Of a DNA stretch of 64,000 nucleotides, positions 35,310 to 44,771 are shown one piece after another. Under the pieces are notes generated by a model that saw only the letters and a program-made list of their open reading frames with translations, made no database searches and had not been told where the DNA came from. The DNA comes from Halanaerobium polyolivorans. GTDB lineage: Bacteria; Bacillota; Halanaerobiia; Halanaerobiales; Halanaerobiaceae. The stretch covers positions 24,025-88,024 of the forward strand of contig NZ_JAJFAT010000012.1 in assembly GCF_020711195.1 (NCBI RefSeq). Direction: 5' to 3'. Position 1 is the stretch's first letter. Every line of letters starts with the position of its first letter. Position numbers and translations under genes: made by a program.

Positions 35310-36388
35310 TTGTTTTTTATAATTAATCCACTTCCATCAAGCTGCATATATTCTGCTTGAGCACAACTTTTACAATAAATTTTTTCTTCTTTTTCTACTG
35401 CTTTAGCTGCCATTATCTTTTCTTTACACTGGCTGCAGTACTTATCTTCAAAAATTGGAGCATAATCTGGAATATCAATTTCAATATCTTCTTCTATTTT
35501 AAAATATTTCGCTGGTTCTTCTTCAATAATCTCAAAGGCAATTTTTTGCCAGAGCTCTTTTAATTCTTTTTCTTCAGCTCTGCTGCCTTCTCTTCTGGCA
35601 ACAACTTTTTCAAACAGTTCTTTTGCTGCTGGATAATCTTTTTCTAAAAAATCATTATTAGACAGATAATAGCGGAGATTTTTACCTTCTCTGCTGACAA
35701 AAGTTACTGCTGTTTTACCAATATCTCTATAGATTAAAGCATTATTGCCAAAGGTAGCTCCACTTACAAATTGTATTCCATCACTAAAACAGCTATTTGT
35801 TTCTAAAACTGCCAGTAATTTTTCCATCCCAGCATCAGCGGCTTCCATTTTGTTTAAAGCATCAACTCCAGCTAATACTCCTAAGGCAAGATAGGGGCAA
35901 TAATGACCGTGTAATTCTCCAGCTTTTAGTAAAAGCTCATCTATATTTTGATATCTAATCATCTTTTCTACTTTATAGCGAGGATTATTTTTTTGTAATG
36001 ACATAGATGCTTCATCCATAAAAGATGCATAAGGCTTAATATCTACAACCGGAGTTCCATCTATGGCATCAAGACCATATACATATAGTTTGTTGCCTTC
36101 CCTTTTTAAGAGCTCTACAGTTGTAATTCCAATTCCACTGGGTCTACGAGGACTTCGAGAAGCAAAAAGTCCTTTTTCTCCCCCGATTCTTCTCTTACTA
36201 ATTAAGTCATATCCTTCTGATTTATGAAAATAAAATAAAATCTGCAGATATTCATGTGCTTCGATTCCATATAGACCATCTAGAAATTCTTCTTTTACTT
36301 CAATTACGCTTTCACTTTTCTTCATTTTGTCAGGCCCAATCGGCTCTTTATATTTGCTTTTAACTTTTGCAATCTCGGTTAAATTCAC
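35306..36388 (-). CDS. Fusion of a TrmO-like domain, an FmdE domain and a zinc finger
   Basis: Residues about 25-125 resemble the TrmO/YaeB (UPF0066) methyltransferase family, with [19 protein letters not shown] and [15 protein letters not shown]. Residues about 150-295 form an FmdE domain with [14 protein letters not shown] (H160, H162 and C164 likely metal ligands). The C-terminus has a four-cysteine zinc ribbon CSQC (318, 321) and CKSC (339, 342). FmdE proteins often sit beside metal ABC importers, as here: it follows the nikR, binding protein, permease, ATPase series. It may handle or sense the transported metal. The enzymatic role of the TrmO-like part is unknown. Confidence 0.85.
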   Translation of the reverse strand: MNLTEIAKVKSKYKEPIGPDKMKKSESVIEVKEEFLDGLYGIEAHEYLQILFYFHKSEGYDLISKRRIGGEKGLFASRSPRRPSGIGITTVELLKREGNKLYVYGLDAIDGTPVVDIKPYASFMDEASMSLQKNNPRYKVEKMIRYQNIDELLLKAGELHGHYCPYLALGVLAGVDALNKMEAADAGMEKLLAVLETNSCFSDGIQFVSGATFGNNALIYRDIGKTAVTFVSREGKNLRYYLSNNDFLEKDYPAAKELFEKVVARREGSRAEEKELKELWQKIAFEIIEEEPAKYFKIEEDIEIDIPDYAPIFEDKYCSQCKEKIMAAKAVEKEEKIYCKSCAQAEYMQLDGSGLIIKNN

Positions 36389-36414
36389 TCTATCCCACCT
36401 TTTATTTGTTAATA

Positions 36415-37182
36415 TTATACAACAACTCTTTCTGGTATTATAACCTGGCTGCCATTGTGTTCTTTTAGACTAACCTCTACTCCATAAACAGTATTGATTT
36501 TGGCAGCAGATAAAGAATTTTTGTCACCATCAGAGTAGATTTTCCCATCTTTAAGCATAATAATTCTATCACTAAAACGACTTACAAGAGAAAGGTCATG
36601 CATGGTAACTACTGCAGTTTTGCCTTTATCAACCTCAGCTTGAATAAGCTCAAATATTTCAAGTTGATGTTTTAAATCAAGATTATTTGTAGGTTCATCC
36701 AATAAAATCAGATCAGCCTGCTGGGCCATCATCCGGCCTATAAAGACTTTTTGTTTTTGCCCTCCACTTAAATTATTTATATTTGTACAAGAAAAATCAC
36801 CTAAATCAAGTTTAGCTATTACTTCTGCAGTAATTTCTTTATCTTTTTGACTGGCCCTCCAGCTGCTGTGTGATTTTCTTCCCATCAAAATAGTTTCAAA
36901 AACTGTTAGGGGGAAACTGTAATTTTCCAGCTGTGGTATATAAGCAATAATTTCTGCCAGCTCATTTTTGCTGTAAGAAAGCAAATCTTTAGCCTTTATT
37001 TTGATATTGCCCTGTTCTACTTTTAAATATGAATTTATGCATTTTAAAATAGTACTTTTACCTGAGCCATTAGGGCCAATTAAGGTGATTAATTCTCCCT
37101 TTTGAGCAGTAAAGTTAATATTTTTTAGCACTTCTTCTCTACTATAACTAAAGCTTAAATTTTCAACTTTTAGCATCACCAA
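36415..37182 (-). CDS. ABC transporter ATPase, FepC/BtuD type, in NikR-linked operon
   Basis: The 255-residue ATPase has Walker A ITLIGPNGSGKSTILKCINS, signature NLSGGQKQKVFIGRMMA, Walker B LILLDEPTNNLDL and the switch histidine in AVVTMHDLSLV, the pattern of the FecE/FepC class. It overlaps the permease gene by seven bases, so TTG, GTG and ATG codons in a row at 37182-37174 are all possible starts after GGGAGG. It energises the importer encoded upstream; the substrate is probably nickel or another metal chelate, inferred from NikR. Confidence 0.93.
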   Translation of the reverse strand: MVMLKVENLSFSYSREEVLKNINFTAQKGELITLIGPNGSGKSTILKCINSYLKVEQGNIKIKAKDLLSYSKNELAEIIAYIPQLENYSFPLTVFETILMGRKSHSSWRASQKDKEITAEVIAKLDLGDFSCTNINNLSGGQKQKVFIGRMMAQQADLILLDEPTNNLDLKHQLEIFELIQAEVDKGKTAVVTMHDLSLVSRFSDRIIMLKDGKIYSDGDKNSLSAAKINTVYGVEVSLKEHNGSQVIIPERVVV

Positions 37183-38252
37183 TACTGCCTCCCTTTTATA
37201 ACAAGATAGATAAAGAGTGGTGCTCCTAAAAATGCAGTTAAAACCCCAACCGGTAAAACCACCGGCCTAAAAGCTGTTCTGGCCAGATTATCAGATATTA
37301 TTAAAAGCAGTCCCCCAGCAAGAGCTGAGTTGATAAAAAGTTGTCTCTGACTACCAACCGCTATTTTTCTGATAATATGTGGGGTTACCAGGCCAATAAA
37401 ACCGATAATACCAACAAAAGAAATGATTACTGCAGTTAATATAGAAGCAGCTGTCATTGCCGTTAAACGCAGTTTAGCAGAATCTACTCCTAAACTTGAG
37501 GCAACCTCATCACCGGCATTCAAAATACTGTAATCCCAGCTCTGATAAATAAAATAGGCTGTAATTATAATAAAAACTATTGTTATAATCAACAGCTGAT
37601 TCCAAGTCGTTCTGCCTGGATCACCAAAAGTCCAATAAATAACTGAAGCTAGTTCCAGGTCATCAGCAAAAAACTGTAAAGCTGTAGTCCCAGCTGTAAA
37701 AAGAGATGAAAGAGCTATACCTGCTAAAACAATTGTTTCAGCTGTTGCCCTATTCTGTCTGCTGATAAATAGTACAATTACAACAGCAATCTGAGAAAAT
37801 AAAAATGCTGCTGCTGAAGGTAAATATACTCCTTCTAAAAAAGCAAAATTTTCAATTACTGCAGAAAAATCAAGTACAACTATAGAAAAAGCTGCTCCAA
37901 ATGCTGCTGCATGAGAAATTCCCAAAGTAAATGGAGAGGCAAGAGGATTTTTTAAAATACACTGCATTACTGCCCCGGATAGGGCCAGTCCCATTCCAGC
38001 AATTAAAGAGGTCAAAATTGAAGGCAATCTAATATTCCAGATGATATTATAAACCATTCCTCTGCTCCCACTAAAAATAACCCTGTAAATATCACGCCAT
38101 TCAATTTGGGCTGAACCTATGAAAAGACTATATATTGCTGCTGCAGTTATCAATATTATTAAAGTAAAAGTAAGTAGATATATTTTTTTATTATTTTCCT
38201 GCTGTTCAGCTAATATTCTTTTTTTCTCCTTATCACAAAATTCTCTACTCAT
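37176..38252 (-). CDS. FecCD-family ABC permease in NikR-linked operon
   Basis: A 358-residue permease with about nine to ten hydrophobic segments and the hallmarks NIRLPSILTSLIAGMGLALSG, LKNPLASPFTLGISHAAAFG and GFIGLVTPHIIRKI. The last part includes RPVVLPVGVLTAFLGAPLF. It lies between its binding protein (12-base gap) and its ATPase (7-base overlap). Confidence 0.93.
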   Translation of the reverse strand: MSREFCDKEKKRILAEQQENNKKIYLLTFTLIILITAAAIYSLFIGSAQIEWRDIYRVIFSGSRGMVYNIIWNIRLPSILTSLIAGMGLALSGAVMQCILKNPLASPFTLGISHAAAFGAAFSIVVLDFSAVIENFAFLEGVYLPSAAAFLFSQIAVVIVLFISRQNRATAETIVLAGIALSSLFTAGTTALQFFADDLELASVIYWTFGDPGRTTWNQLLIITIVFIIITAYFIYQSWDYSILNAGDEVASSLGVDSAKLRLTAMTAASILTAVIISFVGIIGFIGLVTPHIIRKIAVGSQRQLFINSALAGGLLLIISDNLARTAFRPVVLPVGVLTAFLGAPLFIYLVIKGRQYW

Positions 38253-38264
38253 ATTATAGCCTCT

Positions 38265-39338
38265 TTAATCAAAACTTATATTTTTAAATCCACCAAATAT
38301 TTCTGCCATATCTTGATAGACTTTCTCGCCAAGAAAAAATTGATAAATCTCATCTGCTTTTTCTGCTGGATCTTCTTCAATAAAGTCAGGCCCAAAGATT
38401 ACCTGAGCAATATAATAAGCATCTGCCAGTACAGTAGCAAAGTTTGTAGTATAGTGATTATATGGAAGTACGCCATATAAATTATTATTAGTTACTGCTT
38501 GTAAATAAGCATATTCAGCTCTATTTAGATCATTTTTGACTAATTCCATTCCACCCTGATCAATAAATATGATCTCTGGATCTTTAAGTAAAAGTTCTTC
38601 TCCACTAATAAATATATTGCTTTTATCACCCTGCTGAAATACATTTTCTAAATCTAGATATTGAAAGGGAAGATAATTAGTTTCGGTTGATCTAATTCCT
38701 TGTGCTCCTCGGTGTCCAATTCCTCCTATATAAAGCTTTTTCTCTTTTAAGCTCTGATCAAAATCTGCAGCTCTATTTATAAGATCATTTTTATATTCCT
38801 GATATTTATTAATTACTTCCTCAGCTCTTTTTTCTCTATTTAAAAGTGGAGCTAAAAAATTTAAAGCCTCAGTTAATTCTTTTTCACTCATTGAACCTGC
38901 TGACTCATCATTAATTAATACAAGGGGAATAGAAGTTTTAGCAGCAAGATTATCTGCTTCTGTTTTAGATAAATAGGAAGCGATAATTAAATCAGGCTCT
39001 GCTGCAGCTATTAATTCTGCATCTCCACCAAATTGAGGACCGATTACAGCTAAATCTCTCAGTTCAGCTTTAGCAATATTATAAGGTCTATTATTATCTC
39101 TTCTTTCAAATTCTTCAATACCAATAACCATCGAATCTGCTTCTAAATAAACTACCAGTCTCAAAGCTCCAGGGCCTACTGCAATAATTTCTTCAATCTC
39201 TTCTGGAATCATAACCTCTCTACCAGCTAGATCGGTAACAGCTGCCCCAAAAATATTAGGGCTGAACATAAAACAAAAGAAAATAAATAATAATAAAATT
39301 GATAGCTTTCTTTGCTTATTGATGAAGTCTTTAAGCAT
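38265..39338 (-). CDS. ABC transporter substrate-binding protein in NikR-linked operon
   Basis: A periplasmic-binding protein of the FecB/BtuF type with an N-terminal signal segment (hydrophobic LLLFIFFCFMF region) and no clear lipobox. It continues AAVTDLAGREVMIPEEIEEI and AAEPDLIIASYL. ATG 39338 is preferred to 39353 because GAGGTGG lies just upstream of it; it overlaps nikR by 8 bases. The proteins of this branch found next to FmdE are usually assigned to iron, molybdate or other metal uptake. NikR control suggests nickel here. Confidence 0.9.
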   Translation of the reverse strand: MLKDFINKQRKLSILLLFIFFCFMFSPNIFGAAVTDLAGREVMIPEEIEEIIAVGPGALRLVVYLEADSMVIGIEEFERRDNNRPYNIAKAELRDLAVIGPQFGGDAELIAAAEPDLIIASYLSKTEADNLAAKTSIPLVLINDESAGSMSEKELTEALNFLAPLLNREKRAEEVINKYQEYKNDLINRAADFDQSLKEKKLYIGGIGHRGAQGIRSTETNYLPFQYLDLENVFQQGDKSNIFISGEELLLKDPEIIFIDQGGMELVKNDLNRAEYAYLQAVTNNNLYGVLPYNHYTTNFATVLADAYYIAQVIFGPDFIEEDPAEKADEIYQFFLGEKVYQDMAEIFGGFKNISFD

Positions 39339-39753
39339 TATTTTCCACCTCATTTAAATTGCTAACAACCAGTTTGCCGTGTTTTACACCTTTTAAGGCT
39401 CTTATTTTAGAGCTTATTTCTTTAAGTTTGCTGTAATTACCCTCAACTACTATTACTTCTAAACAATAATCATGGTTAAGGTGAAGATGTAAATTAGATT
39501 TAAATAAACAGTGGTAATCATGCTGAAGCTTAATCATTTTATCTGTTAATCCCTTTTTATAGTGATCATAAATAAGGGTTAAAGTACCTGCCACCTCAGT
39601 ATTTTCTTCTTTATTTTTGTGTTCCATTATTTTTTCTCTTATTAAATCTCTAATGGCCTCTGAGCGATTATTATAAATATCAGCAGTGATAGCATCAAAT
39701 TGATCTAATAATTCCTTATCAATTGAAACTCCAAATCTTTTTAATTTAGACAA
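39331..39753 (-). CDS. nikR: Nickel-responsive ribbon-helix-helix regulator NikR
   Basis: The N-terminal ribbon-helix-helix (KRFGVSIDKELLDQFDAI, then NRSEAIRDLIREKI) is followed by an ACT-like metal-binding domain. The ligand set fits NikR: an upstream histidine in HDYHCLF, then HLHLNHDYC, which reproduces the His-x-His-x5-Cys motif. The frame reaches 39777, but TTG 39753 follows AGGGGGTG at normal spacing and gives the usual short N-terminus (140 residues). A palindrome lies directly upstream, suggesting autoregulation of this importer operon. Confidence 0.92.
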   Translation of the reverse strand: MSKLKRFGVSIDKELLDQFDAITADIYNNRSEAIRDLIREKIMEHKNKEENTEVAGTLTLIYDHYKKGLTDKMIKLQHDYHCLFKSNLHLHLNHDYCLEVIVVEGNYSKLKEISSKIRALKGVKHGKLVVSNLNEVENNA

Positions 39754-39771
39754 AAGAGCACCCCCTTGAAA

Positions 39772-39796
39772 TAACACGAATTTTTGATTCGTGTTA
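39772..39796. promoter_or_regulatory. Palindromic operator upstream of nikR
   Basis: A perfect inverted repeat with 10-base arms (TAACACGAAT and ATTCGTGTTA) and a 5-base spacer lies between a TATAGT -10-like element (39802-39797, minus strand) and the nikR Shine-Dalgarno. This is the position for a repressor site. The half-sites differ from the E. coli NikR consensus; the assignment to NikR is inferred. Confidence 0.7.
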
Positions 39797-39863
39797 CTAT
39801 AGTTCTTTTTAAAAGTTAATTCTCCTGCAAAAGAGCTGCTTTGTTTGGAAATTATTTTTAAAC

Positions 39864-39889
39864 AAAAAAAATCCCTACATAAGTAGGGA
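39864..39889 (-). terminator. Intrinsic terminator downstream of larC
   Basis: On the minus strand a 7-bp stem TCCCTAC/GTAGGGA with a 4-base loop is followed by eight T residues. It closes the larE-larB-larC operon and insulates it from nikR. Confidence 0.88.
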
Positions 39890-39915
39890 CAAAAATTATT
39901 TCTAAATTATAAAAC

Positions 39916-40362
39916 TTAAAATAGCTCTGCGGCAGCTTCAGATTTAATCAATTCCATAATATCTTTTAAAGGCTTTGCTTCTTTTTCAGCAATTTTTCTG
40001 CATTCTTCATATTCAGGAGCTATTTTTAATAATTCTCCCTCATAATAAGCTGCCTTGATCTTTACTTTGCCAAAAGTAGAATTAAAATCATAAAATTTTC
40101 TTTTTAAACAACTCCGCTCTACTTTTTTTCTTCTAATACCAAGAGTTGTAGTTTCTCTATAAATTATTTTTTCTATTTCTTTGCGCTTTGACTGTTCACA
40201 TAACACACTCAATTTTTGGGCAGGCCTATTTTTTTTCATCATAATATTACTCAAATAAATATCTTTTGCTCCCTTACTCAAAAGCTTTGGAAAAAGATAA
40301 GAATATATCTCTCCACTCATATCATCAATATTTGTTTCTAAGATTAGTAATTCTTCTTTAGT
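39916..40362 (-). CDS. larC2: LarC C-terminal part (LarC2), reached by -1 frameshift
   Basis: The frame carries the second half of the nickel-inserting protein LarC. Read from the A-run at 40362-40371 in the -1 frame it continues EELLILETNIDDMSGE, a conserved LarC block lying before the first ATG at 40320, so the region must be translated as an extension of LarC1. The predicted fused protein has about 396 residues, the usual LarC length. LarC inserts nickel into the pyridinium bis-thiocarboxylate cofactor. In Lactobacillus plantarum larC is likewise made from two frames by frameshifting. No Shine-Dalgarno precedes the ATG at 40320, which argues against an independent start. Confidence 0.85.
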   Translation of the reverse strand, partial: TKEELLILETNIDDMSGEIYSYLFPKLLSKGAKDIYLSNIMMKKNRPAQKLSVLCEQSKRKEIEKIIYRETTTLGIRRKKVERSCLKRKFYDFNSTFGKVKIKAAYYEGELLKIAPEYEECRKIAEKEAKPLKDIMELIKSEAAAELF

Positions 40363-41105
40363 TTTTTTTTTGCCTGATAAACCCTTAAAACATTAGTGCT
40401 TTCTAAGTCTTTTTTACCTGCTCCATATGCTATTTTTTCTATTTCAAGCTGAGGTAAATCAATAAAGTCTTCAGCAATAGTTTTAATAATTGCTGCTCCT
40501 GTAGGTGTTACTAGTTCGCTTTTTACTCCAGTTGAATAAACCGGTACACATTTTAAAATTTCTATAGTTGCAGGAGCAGGAACAGGTATTATCCCATGGG
40601 CGGCTTTAACAAATCCACTTCCCAATGATAATGGTGATGAATAAATATGATCGTAATCAAGCATATTAATTAAAATTGCCGTAGCTACTATATCAACTAT
40701 AGAATCAATAGCTCCAACTTCATGAAAATGAACTTCACTAATATCTCTTGCATGAACCTTTGCTTCAGCTCGAGCAACTTTTTCAAATATTTCAATACTT
40801 AATTTTTTTATCTTCTCATTTAAGGTGCTTTTATTAATTATTTCTTTAATATCATTAAAGTTTCTATGTTCATGGCTGTGAGCATCAGCATGATGATCGT
40901 GATGTTCTTCAATTATAACCTTAAAATCAGTAGCTTCTATCCCATTTTTTTTCACCTTTGATATTTCTATACTGTAACCTTCAAGCCCCAATTTATCTAA
41001 TTCACTTAAAAATTTATCCTGATCCAGGCCTAGATCTAAAAGGGAGGCTATTGTCATATCTCCACTAATTCCAGAATTAACTTCAAAATATATGATTTTT
41101 TCCAC
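40344..41105 (-). CDS. larC1: LarC N-terminal part (LarC1), nickel-pincer cofactor biosynthesis
   Basis: The 253-residue product begins YFEVNSGISGDMTIASLLDL, the LarC start, contains the histidine-rich HHDHHADAHSHEH (about 68-80, likely metal-binding), EVHFHEVGAIDSIVDIV and TPTGAAIIKTIAEDF. It ends shortly after an uninterrupted run of ten A residues (minus strand, 40371-40362), at a TAA in the zero frame. A -1 slip on this run joins it to LarC2. LarC1 alone may also be made. It is three bases from larB. Confidence 0.9.
   Translation of the reverse strand: MEKIIYFEVNSGISGDMTIASLLDLGLDQDKFLSELDKLGLEGYSIEISKVKKNGIEATDFKVIIEEHHDHHADAHSHEHRNFNDIKEIINKSTLNEKIKKLSIEIFEKVARAEAKVHARDISEVHFHEVGAIDSIVDIVATAILINMLDYDHIYSSPLSLGSGFVKAAHGIIPVPAPATIEILKCVPVYSTGVKSELVTPTGAAIIKTIAEDFIDLPQLEIEKIAYGAGKKDLESTNVLRVYQAKKKLKKNY
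40362..40371 (-). promoter_or_regulatory. Probable programmed -1 frameshift site in larC
   Basis: Ten consecutive A residues on the minus strand (lysine codons AAA AAA AAA preceded by GCA) form a slippery site of A AAA AAA type. Slipping one base back continues into the LarC2 frame. A homopolymer sequencing error is the alternative explanation. Confidence 0.65.
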
Positions 41106-41108
41106 AGC

Positions 41109-41879
41109 TTATCCTTCCCTTCTTGCTTTTTCTATTTGTAAGATAATAGTACTGGCCAGATAAGCAGCTCCAAAACCATTATCTATATTAACAACCCCTA
41201 CTCCACTAGCACAGCTATTAATCATTGTTAATAGTGAAGATAAGCCACCAAAATTTGCCCCATAACCTACACTGGTGGGGACTGCAATTACAGGTTTATC
41301 TACCAAACCCCCTACAACACTGGCTAAAGCTCCTTCCATCCCAGCTACAACTATGATCACATCTGCTTCATCTAGTTTTTCCAGACTTCCTAAAAGGCGA
41401 TGCAAACCTGCAACACCAACATCATAAAGACTATCTACCTGGGTTCCCAGAGCTTTTGCAGTAACAACTGCTTCTTCTGCTACCGGCATATCAGAGGTTC
41501 CACCACTTACAACTAAGATTTTAGCTTTTGTTTTTTGCAATTTATTTTTCTCTATAAAAACCATTTTAGGACGTTCATGATAAACAGCATCTGGAGCAAT
41601 TTCTTTAATTCTTTGATAAACCTCTTTTGTAGCTCTGCTGGCCAAAATATTATTATTATGTTTAAGCATTTCTGCTACAATTCCTTCAATTTCATCTAGT
41701 GATTTACCTTCACAATAAATAACTTCTGGAAATCCATTTCTAATACTGCGGTGATGATCTACTCTAGCATAGCCCAGATCTTTATATGGTAAATCTTTTA
41801 AAGAATCCGCAGCTTTATCAACTTCAATTTCTCCACTTTTAACTTTTTTTAATATTTCTTTTAAAAATTCTTTATTCAT
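41109..41879 (-). CDS. larB: LarB, nickel-pincer cofactor biosynthesis (NaAD carboxylase/hydrolase)
   Basis: LarB carboxylates and hydrolyses nicotinic acid adenine dinucleotide to give pyridine-3,5-dicarboxylate mononucleotide. The 256 residues have a C-terminal half related to PurE: ILVVSGGTSDMPVAEEA (about 119-135), VVAGMEGALASVVGG and PVIAVPTSVGYGANFGG. The N-terminal half contains YARVDHHRSIRNGFPEVIYC. It overlaps larE by eight bases. Confidence 0.94.
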   Translation of the reverse strand: MNKEFLKEILKKVKSGEIEVDKAADSLKDLPYKDLGYARVDHHRSIRNGFPEVIYCEGKSLDEIEGIVAEMLKHNNNILASRATKEVYQRIKEIAPDAVYHERPKMVFIEKNKLQKTKAKILVVSGGTSDMPVAEEAVVTAKALGTQVDSLYDVGVAGLHRLLGSLEKLDEADVIIVVAGMEGALASVVGGLVDKPVIAVPTSVGYGANFGGLSSLLTMINSCASGVGVVNIDNGFGAAYLASTIILQIEKARREG

Positions 41880-42690
41880 TTTCTCCCTCCAATATTTCTT
41901 TATTCATACTGCCGCTTTCATAAGCTGATAAATCAAGGGTAACATATTTAAAACCCAACTTTATTAATTTAGAATGGATTTTGTCCATTAAATTCAAGTC
42001 TAAGATTTTACTTCTTTCCTGCGGAGCAATTTCTATGCGGGCCAGATTATTATGATCCCTAACTCTAAATTGCTCAAAACCATTTTTTCTCATTAGCTCT
42101 TCTGCTAAATCGATCTTTTCTAATTTTTGAGCGGTAATTGGATCATTATAAGAAATACGAGTTGCCAGACAGGATAAAGTTGCTTTATTCCAGGTTGGCA
42201 GTTTCATTTTTTTAGACAGCTCTCTAATCTCCTTTTTTGTTAAACCAACCTCTAAGAGAGGGCTTTTGACCTGCAGTTCTTTTAATGCTTTTCTACCGGG
42301 TCTGTAATCACCAGTGTCATCTAAGTTAGAGCCTTCAATTACTTCTCTATCTCCAGCATAATCTATTATTTTTGAAAATATACTCTCTTTGCAAAAATAG
42401 CAGCGCTCAGCTGTATTATCAAGCGCCGTTTTTAATTCAGCAAGCTCAACCTCTATCTCTTTATGCTCAAATTGAAGCTTTTTTACCAGTTTTTCTACCT
42501 CATTAATTTCTCTATCTGCTACAAAGGGTGTGTTAACAGTAACCGCTTCAAATTCTACCTCAGCATCTAATGCTGCTGCCGTAAGAAAAGTACTGTCAAC
42601 ACCTCCAGAAAATGCCAGCACAAATGGTGATAATTTCTTTAATTTATTAATTAAAAGCTTGTATTTATCTTCTTTAGTAACAGTGCTCAA
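41872..42690 (-). CDS. larE: LarE, ATP-dependent sacrificial sulfur transferase
   Basis: LarE activates the dicarboxylate of the pincer precursor and donates sulfur. The 272-residue protein has the PP-loop FVLAFSGGVDSTFLTAAA (about 18-35), ERCYFCKESIF, and SCLATRI with the cysteine that in the known LarE serves as the sulfur source. First gene of the larE-larB-larC operon. larA, the lactate racemase itself, is not in the window, so the cofactor user is elsewhere. Confidence 0.93.
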   Translation of the reverse strand: MSTVTKEDKYKLLINKLKKLSPFVLAFSGGVDSTFLTAAALDAEVEFEAVTVNTPFVADREINEVEKLVKKLQFEHKEIEVELAELKTALDNTAERCYFCKESIFSKIIDYAGDREVIEGSNLDDTGDYRPGRKALKELQVKSPLLEVGLTKKEIRELSKKMKLPTWNKATLSCLATRISYNDPITAQKLEKIDLAEELMRKNGFEQFRVRDHNNLARIEIAPQERSKILDLNLMDKIHSKLIKLGFKYVTLDLSAYESGSMNKEILEGENE

Positions 42691-42839
42691 GCTACCACCC
42701 CTAGTAATTTAATAATTTTTAAAAGAAGTTTTATATTCACTTAGTTAAATATATTCTTTAATCCCAACTAAAGTCCTGCTATTTACAATATAAAAGTTTC
42801 ATAATTTTCTCATATTAATCTAATATATTTGCAATTAAG

Positions 42840-44654
42840 TTATTTATTAACAGGAGGTACAAGCGCTTTTTTGTGATAGCCAATCAAATCTCTCCGGCCT
42901 GCCATTTTAAGAGCTTTTCTAACTAGTTTATAATTGCTTTTTTTATGATACTGCAGCAGTGCTCTCTGCATTTTTTTAGCTTGAGAAGATTTAGCTGTAT
43001 AAACCTCTTCCATACTTTCTGGATCATAGCCGCTGTAATACATCGCTGTAGATTTCGTACCTGGAGTTGGATAAAAGTCCTGTACCTGTTCTGGATGATG
43101 ATCTATATCTCTCAAATATTCGGCCAATTCTACTGCATCTTCAAGAGTAGAGCCAGGATGGCTTGAAATAAAATAGGGAATCAGGTATTGTTCCTTATCA
43201 ATTTCTCTATTAATCTGATAAAATTCATTTCTAAACTCATCAAAAACATCTATTGAAGGTTTACCCATATATTTTAAAACTCGCTCTGAAACATGTTCTG
43301 GAGCAACCTTTAATTGCCCACTAACATGGTTTTGAGCTAATTCCTTAAGATAAGCTTGGCTTGAATCATCTTCTAAGAGATAATCATAGCGAATTCCAGA
43401 ACGGACAAAAACTTTTTTTACTCCCGGCAGCTCTCTAATTGCCCTTAAAATATCAAAATATTCACTGTGATCAACCTCTAATTGACTACAGGCTTCAGGA
43501 AAAATACACTCTTTATTTTTACATAAACCCTGGGAAAGCTGTTTACTACATGATGGCTGTCTAAAATTTGCTGTAGGACCTCCCACATCATGAATATAGC
43601 CTTTAAAATCATCCATTGCAATTATTTTCTTTGCTTCTGCCAAAAGTGATTCTTTTGATCTTGCGGTCATCATTTTACCCTGATGAAAGGTGATTGCACA
43701 AAAAGAGCAGGCACCAAAACAACCTCTAGAGCTAATTAAACTAAACTTAACTTCTTTGATAGCTGGTACTCCACCAGCTTTTTCGTAAATCGGATGGTAA
43801 TCTCGCTGATAAGGTAATGAATAAACATGGTCTAATTTTTCCTGACTTAGCGGTTTTACCGGTGGATTTTGGACTAAATATCTATTCTTATGAGCCTGAA
43901 CAAGAATTTTGCCCCTGATAGGATCCTGTTCTAAATATTCTAATTTATATGCATATGCATACTGCTTTTTACTTTTTCTAAGCTCTGAATAAGAAGGTAG
44001 TAGTTGGTAATCAGCCAAATTTTCTAAATCAGAAGCAATATAAGCAGTCCCAGGCAGATAATTAACATATTTGATAGCAATCCCTGCCTCAAGATTTTCA
44101 GCAATCTTTAAGATTTGACTTTCTCCCATTCCATAAACCAATAAATCTGCTCTACTGTCAAATAAAATTGAACGCCTCACACTATCATCCCAGTAATCAT
44201 AATAAGCAAAACGTCTTAAACTAGCTTCTATACCACCAATGATAATTGCTATATCTCCATAAGCTTCTCTCAACTTATTAGAATAAACAATTGTTGCTCT
44301 ATCTGGTCTGAGATTGCTTTGCCCACCTGGAGAATAGTTGTCATAACTGCGCCTGTGTTTATTAACCGAAAAATGATTAACCATTGAATCCATATTTCCT
44401 GCTGTAACTAAAAAAGCATAGCGGGGTTTACCCAGCTTTTTGAAATCTTTAAGTTCTCGCCAGTCAGGTTGAGCAATTATACCAACCTTAAAGCCAGCAT
44501 CTTCTAACACTCTAGCGATAACTGCTGTTCCAAAAGATGGATGATCAATATATGCATCACCACTAACAATAATAAAATCTAATTGTTCCCAATCCCTTGC
44601 TAACATATCTTCTTTAGATATAACCATAAATCTATCTCTATTTATTTCAGGCAT
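42840..44654 (-). CDS. ygiQ: YgiQ-family radical SAM protein (UPF0313)
   Basis: The 604-residue protein has the N-terminal cobalamin-binding-like region of the family ([39 protein letters not shown]) and the radical SAM cluster motif [20 protein letters not shown] (CxxxCxxC). Later come [22 protein letters not shown] and [24 protein letters not shown], and a further cysteine cluster lies mid-protein ([19 protein letters not shown]). The reaction is not established. It appears to be a single gene, 149 bases from larE, upstream of the divergently transcribed peptidase gene. Confidence 0.92.
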   Translation of the reverse strand: MPEINRDRFMVISKEDMLARDWEQLDFIIVSGDAYIDHPSFGTAVIARVLEDAGFKVGIIAQPDWRELKDFKKLGKPRYAFLVTAGNMDSMVNHFSVNKHRRSYDNYSPGGQSNLRPDRATIVYSNKLREAYGDIAIIIGGIEASLRRFAYYDYWDDSVRRSILFDSRADLLVYGMGESQILKIAENLEAGIAIKYVNYLPGTAYIASDLENLADYQLLPSYSELRKSKKQYAYAYKLEYLEQDPIRGKILVQAHKNRYLVQNPPVKPLSQEKLDHVYSLPYQRDYHPIYEKAGGVPAIKEVKFSLISSRGCFGACSFCAITFHQGKMMTARSKESLLAEAKKIIAMDDFKGYIHDVGGPTANFRQPSCSKQLSQGLCKNKECIFPEACSQLEVDHSEYFDILRAIRELPGVKKVFVRSGIRYDYLLEDDSSQAYLKELAQNHVSGQLKVAPEHVSERVLKYMGKPSIDVFDEFRNEFYQINREIDKEQYLIPYFISSHPGSTLEDAVELAEYLRDIDHHPEQVQDFYPTPGTKSTAMYYSGYDPESMEEVYTAKSSQAKKMQRALLQYHKKSNYKLVRKALKMAGRRDLIGYHKKALVPPVNK

Positions 44655-44771
44655 AAATTATCTCCTCTTATCTTAACTCATTTTCTAAATTAATTCTCGC
44701 TTATTTAATTATAGCAGCCAGGCTCTTTTAATTCAAAATAATAATGATATACTTATAGTGAGGTGGTCAAA

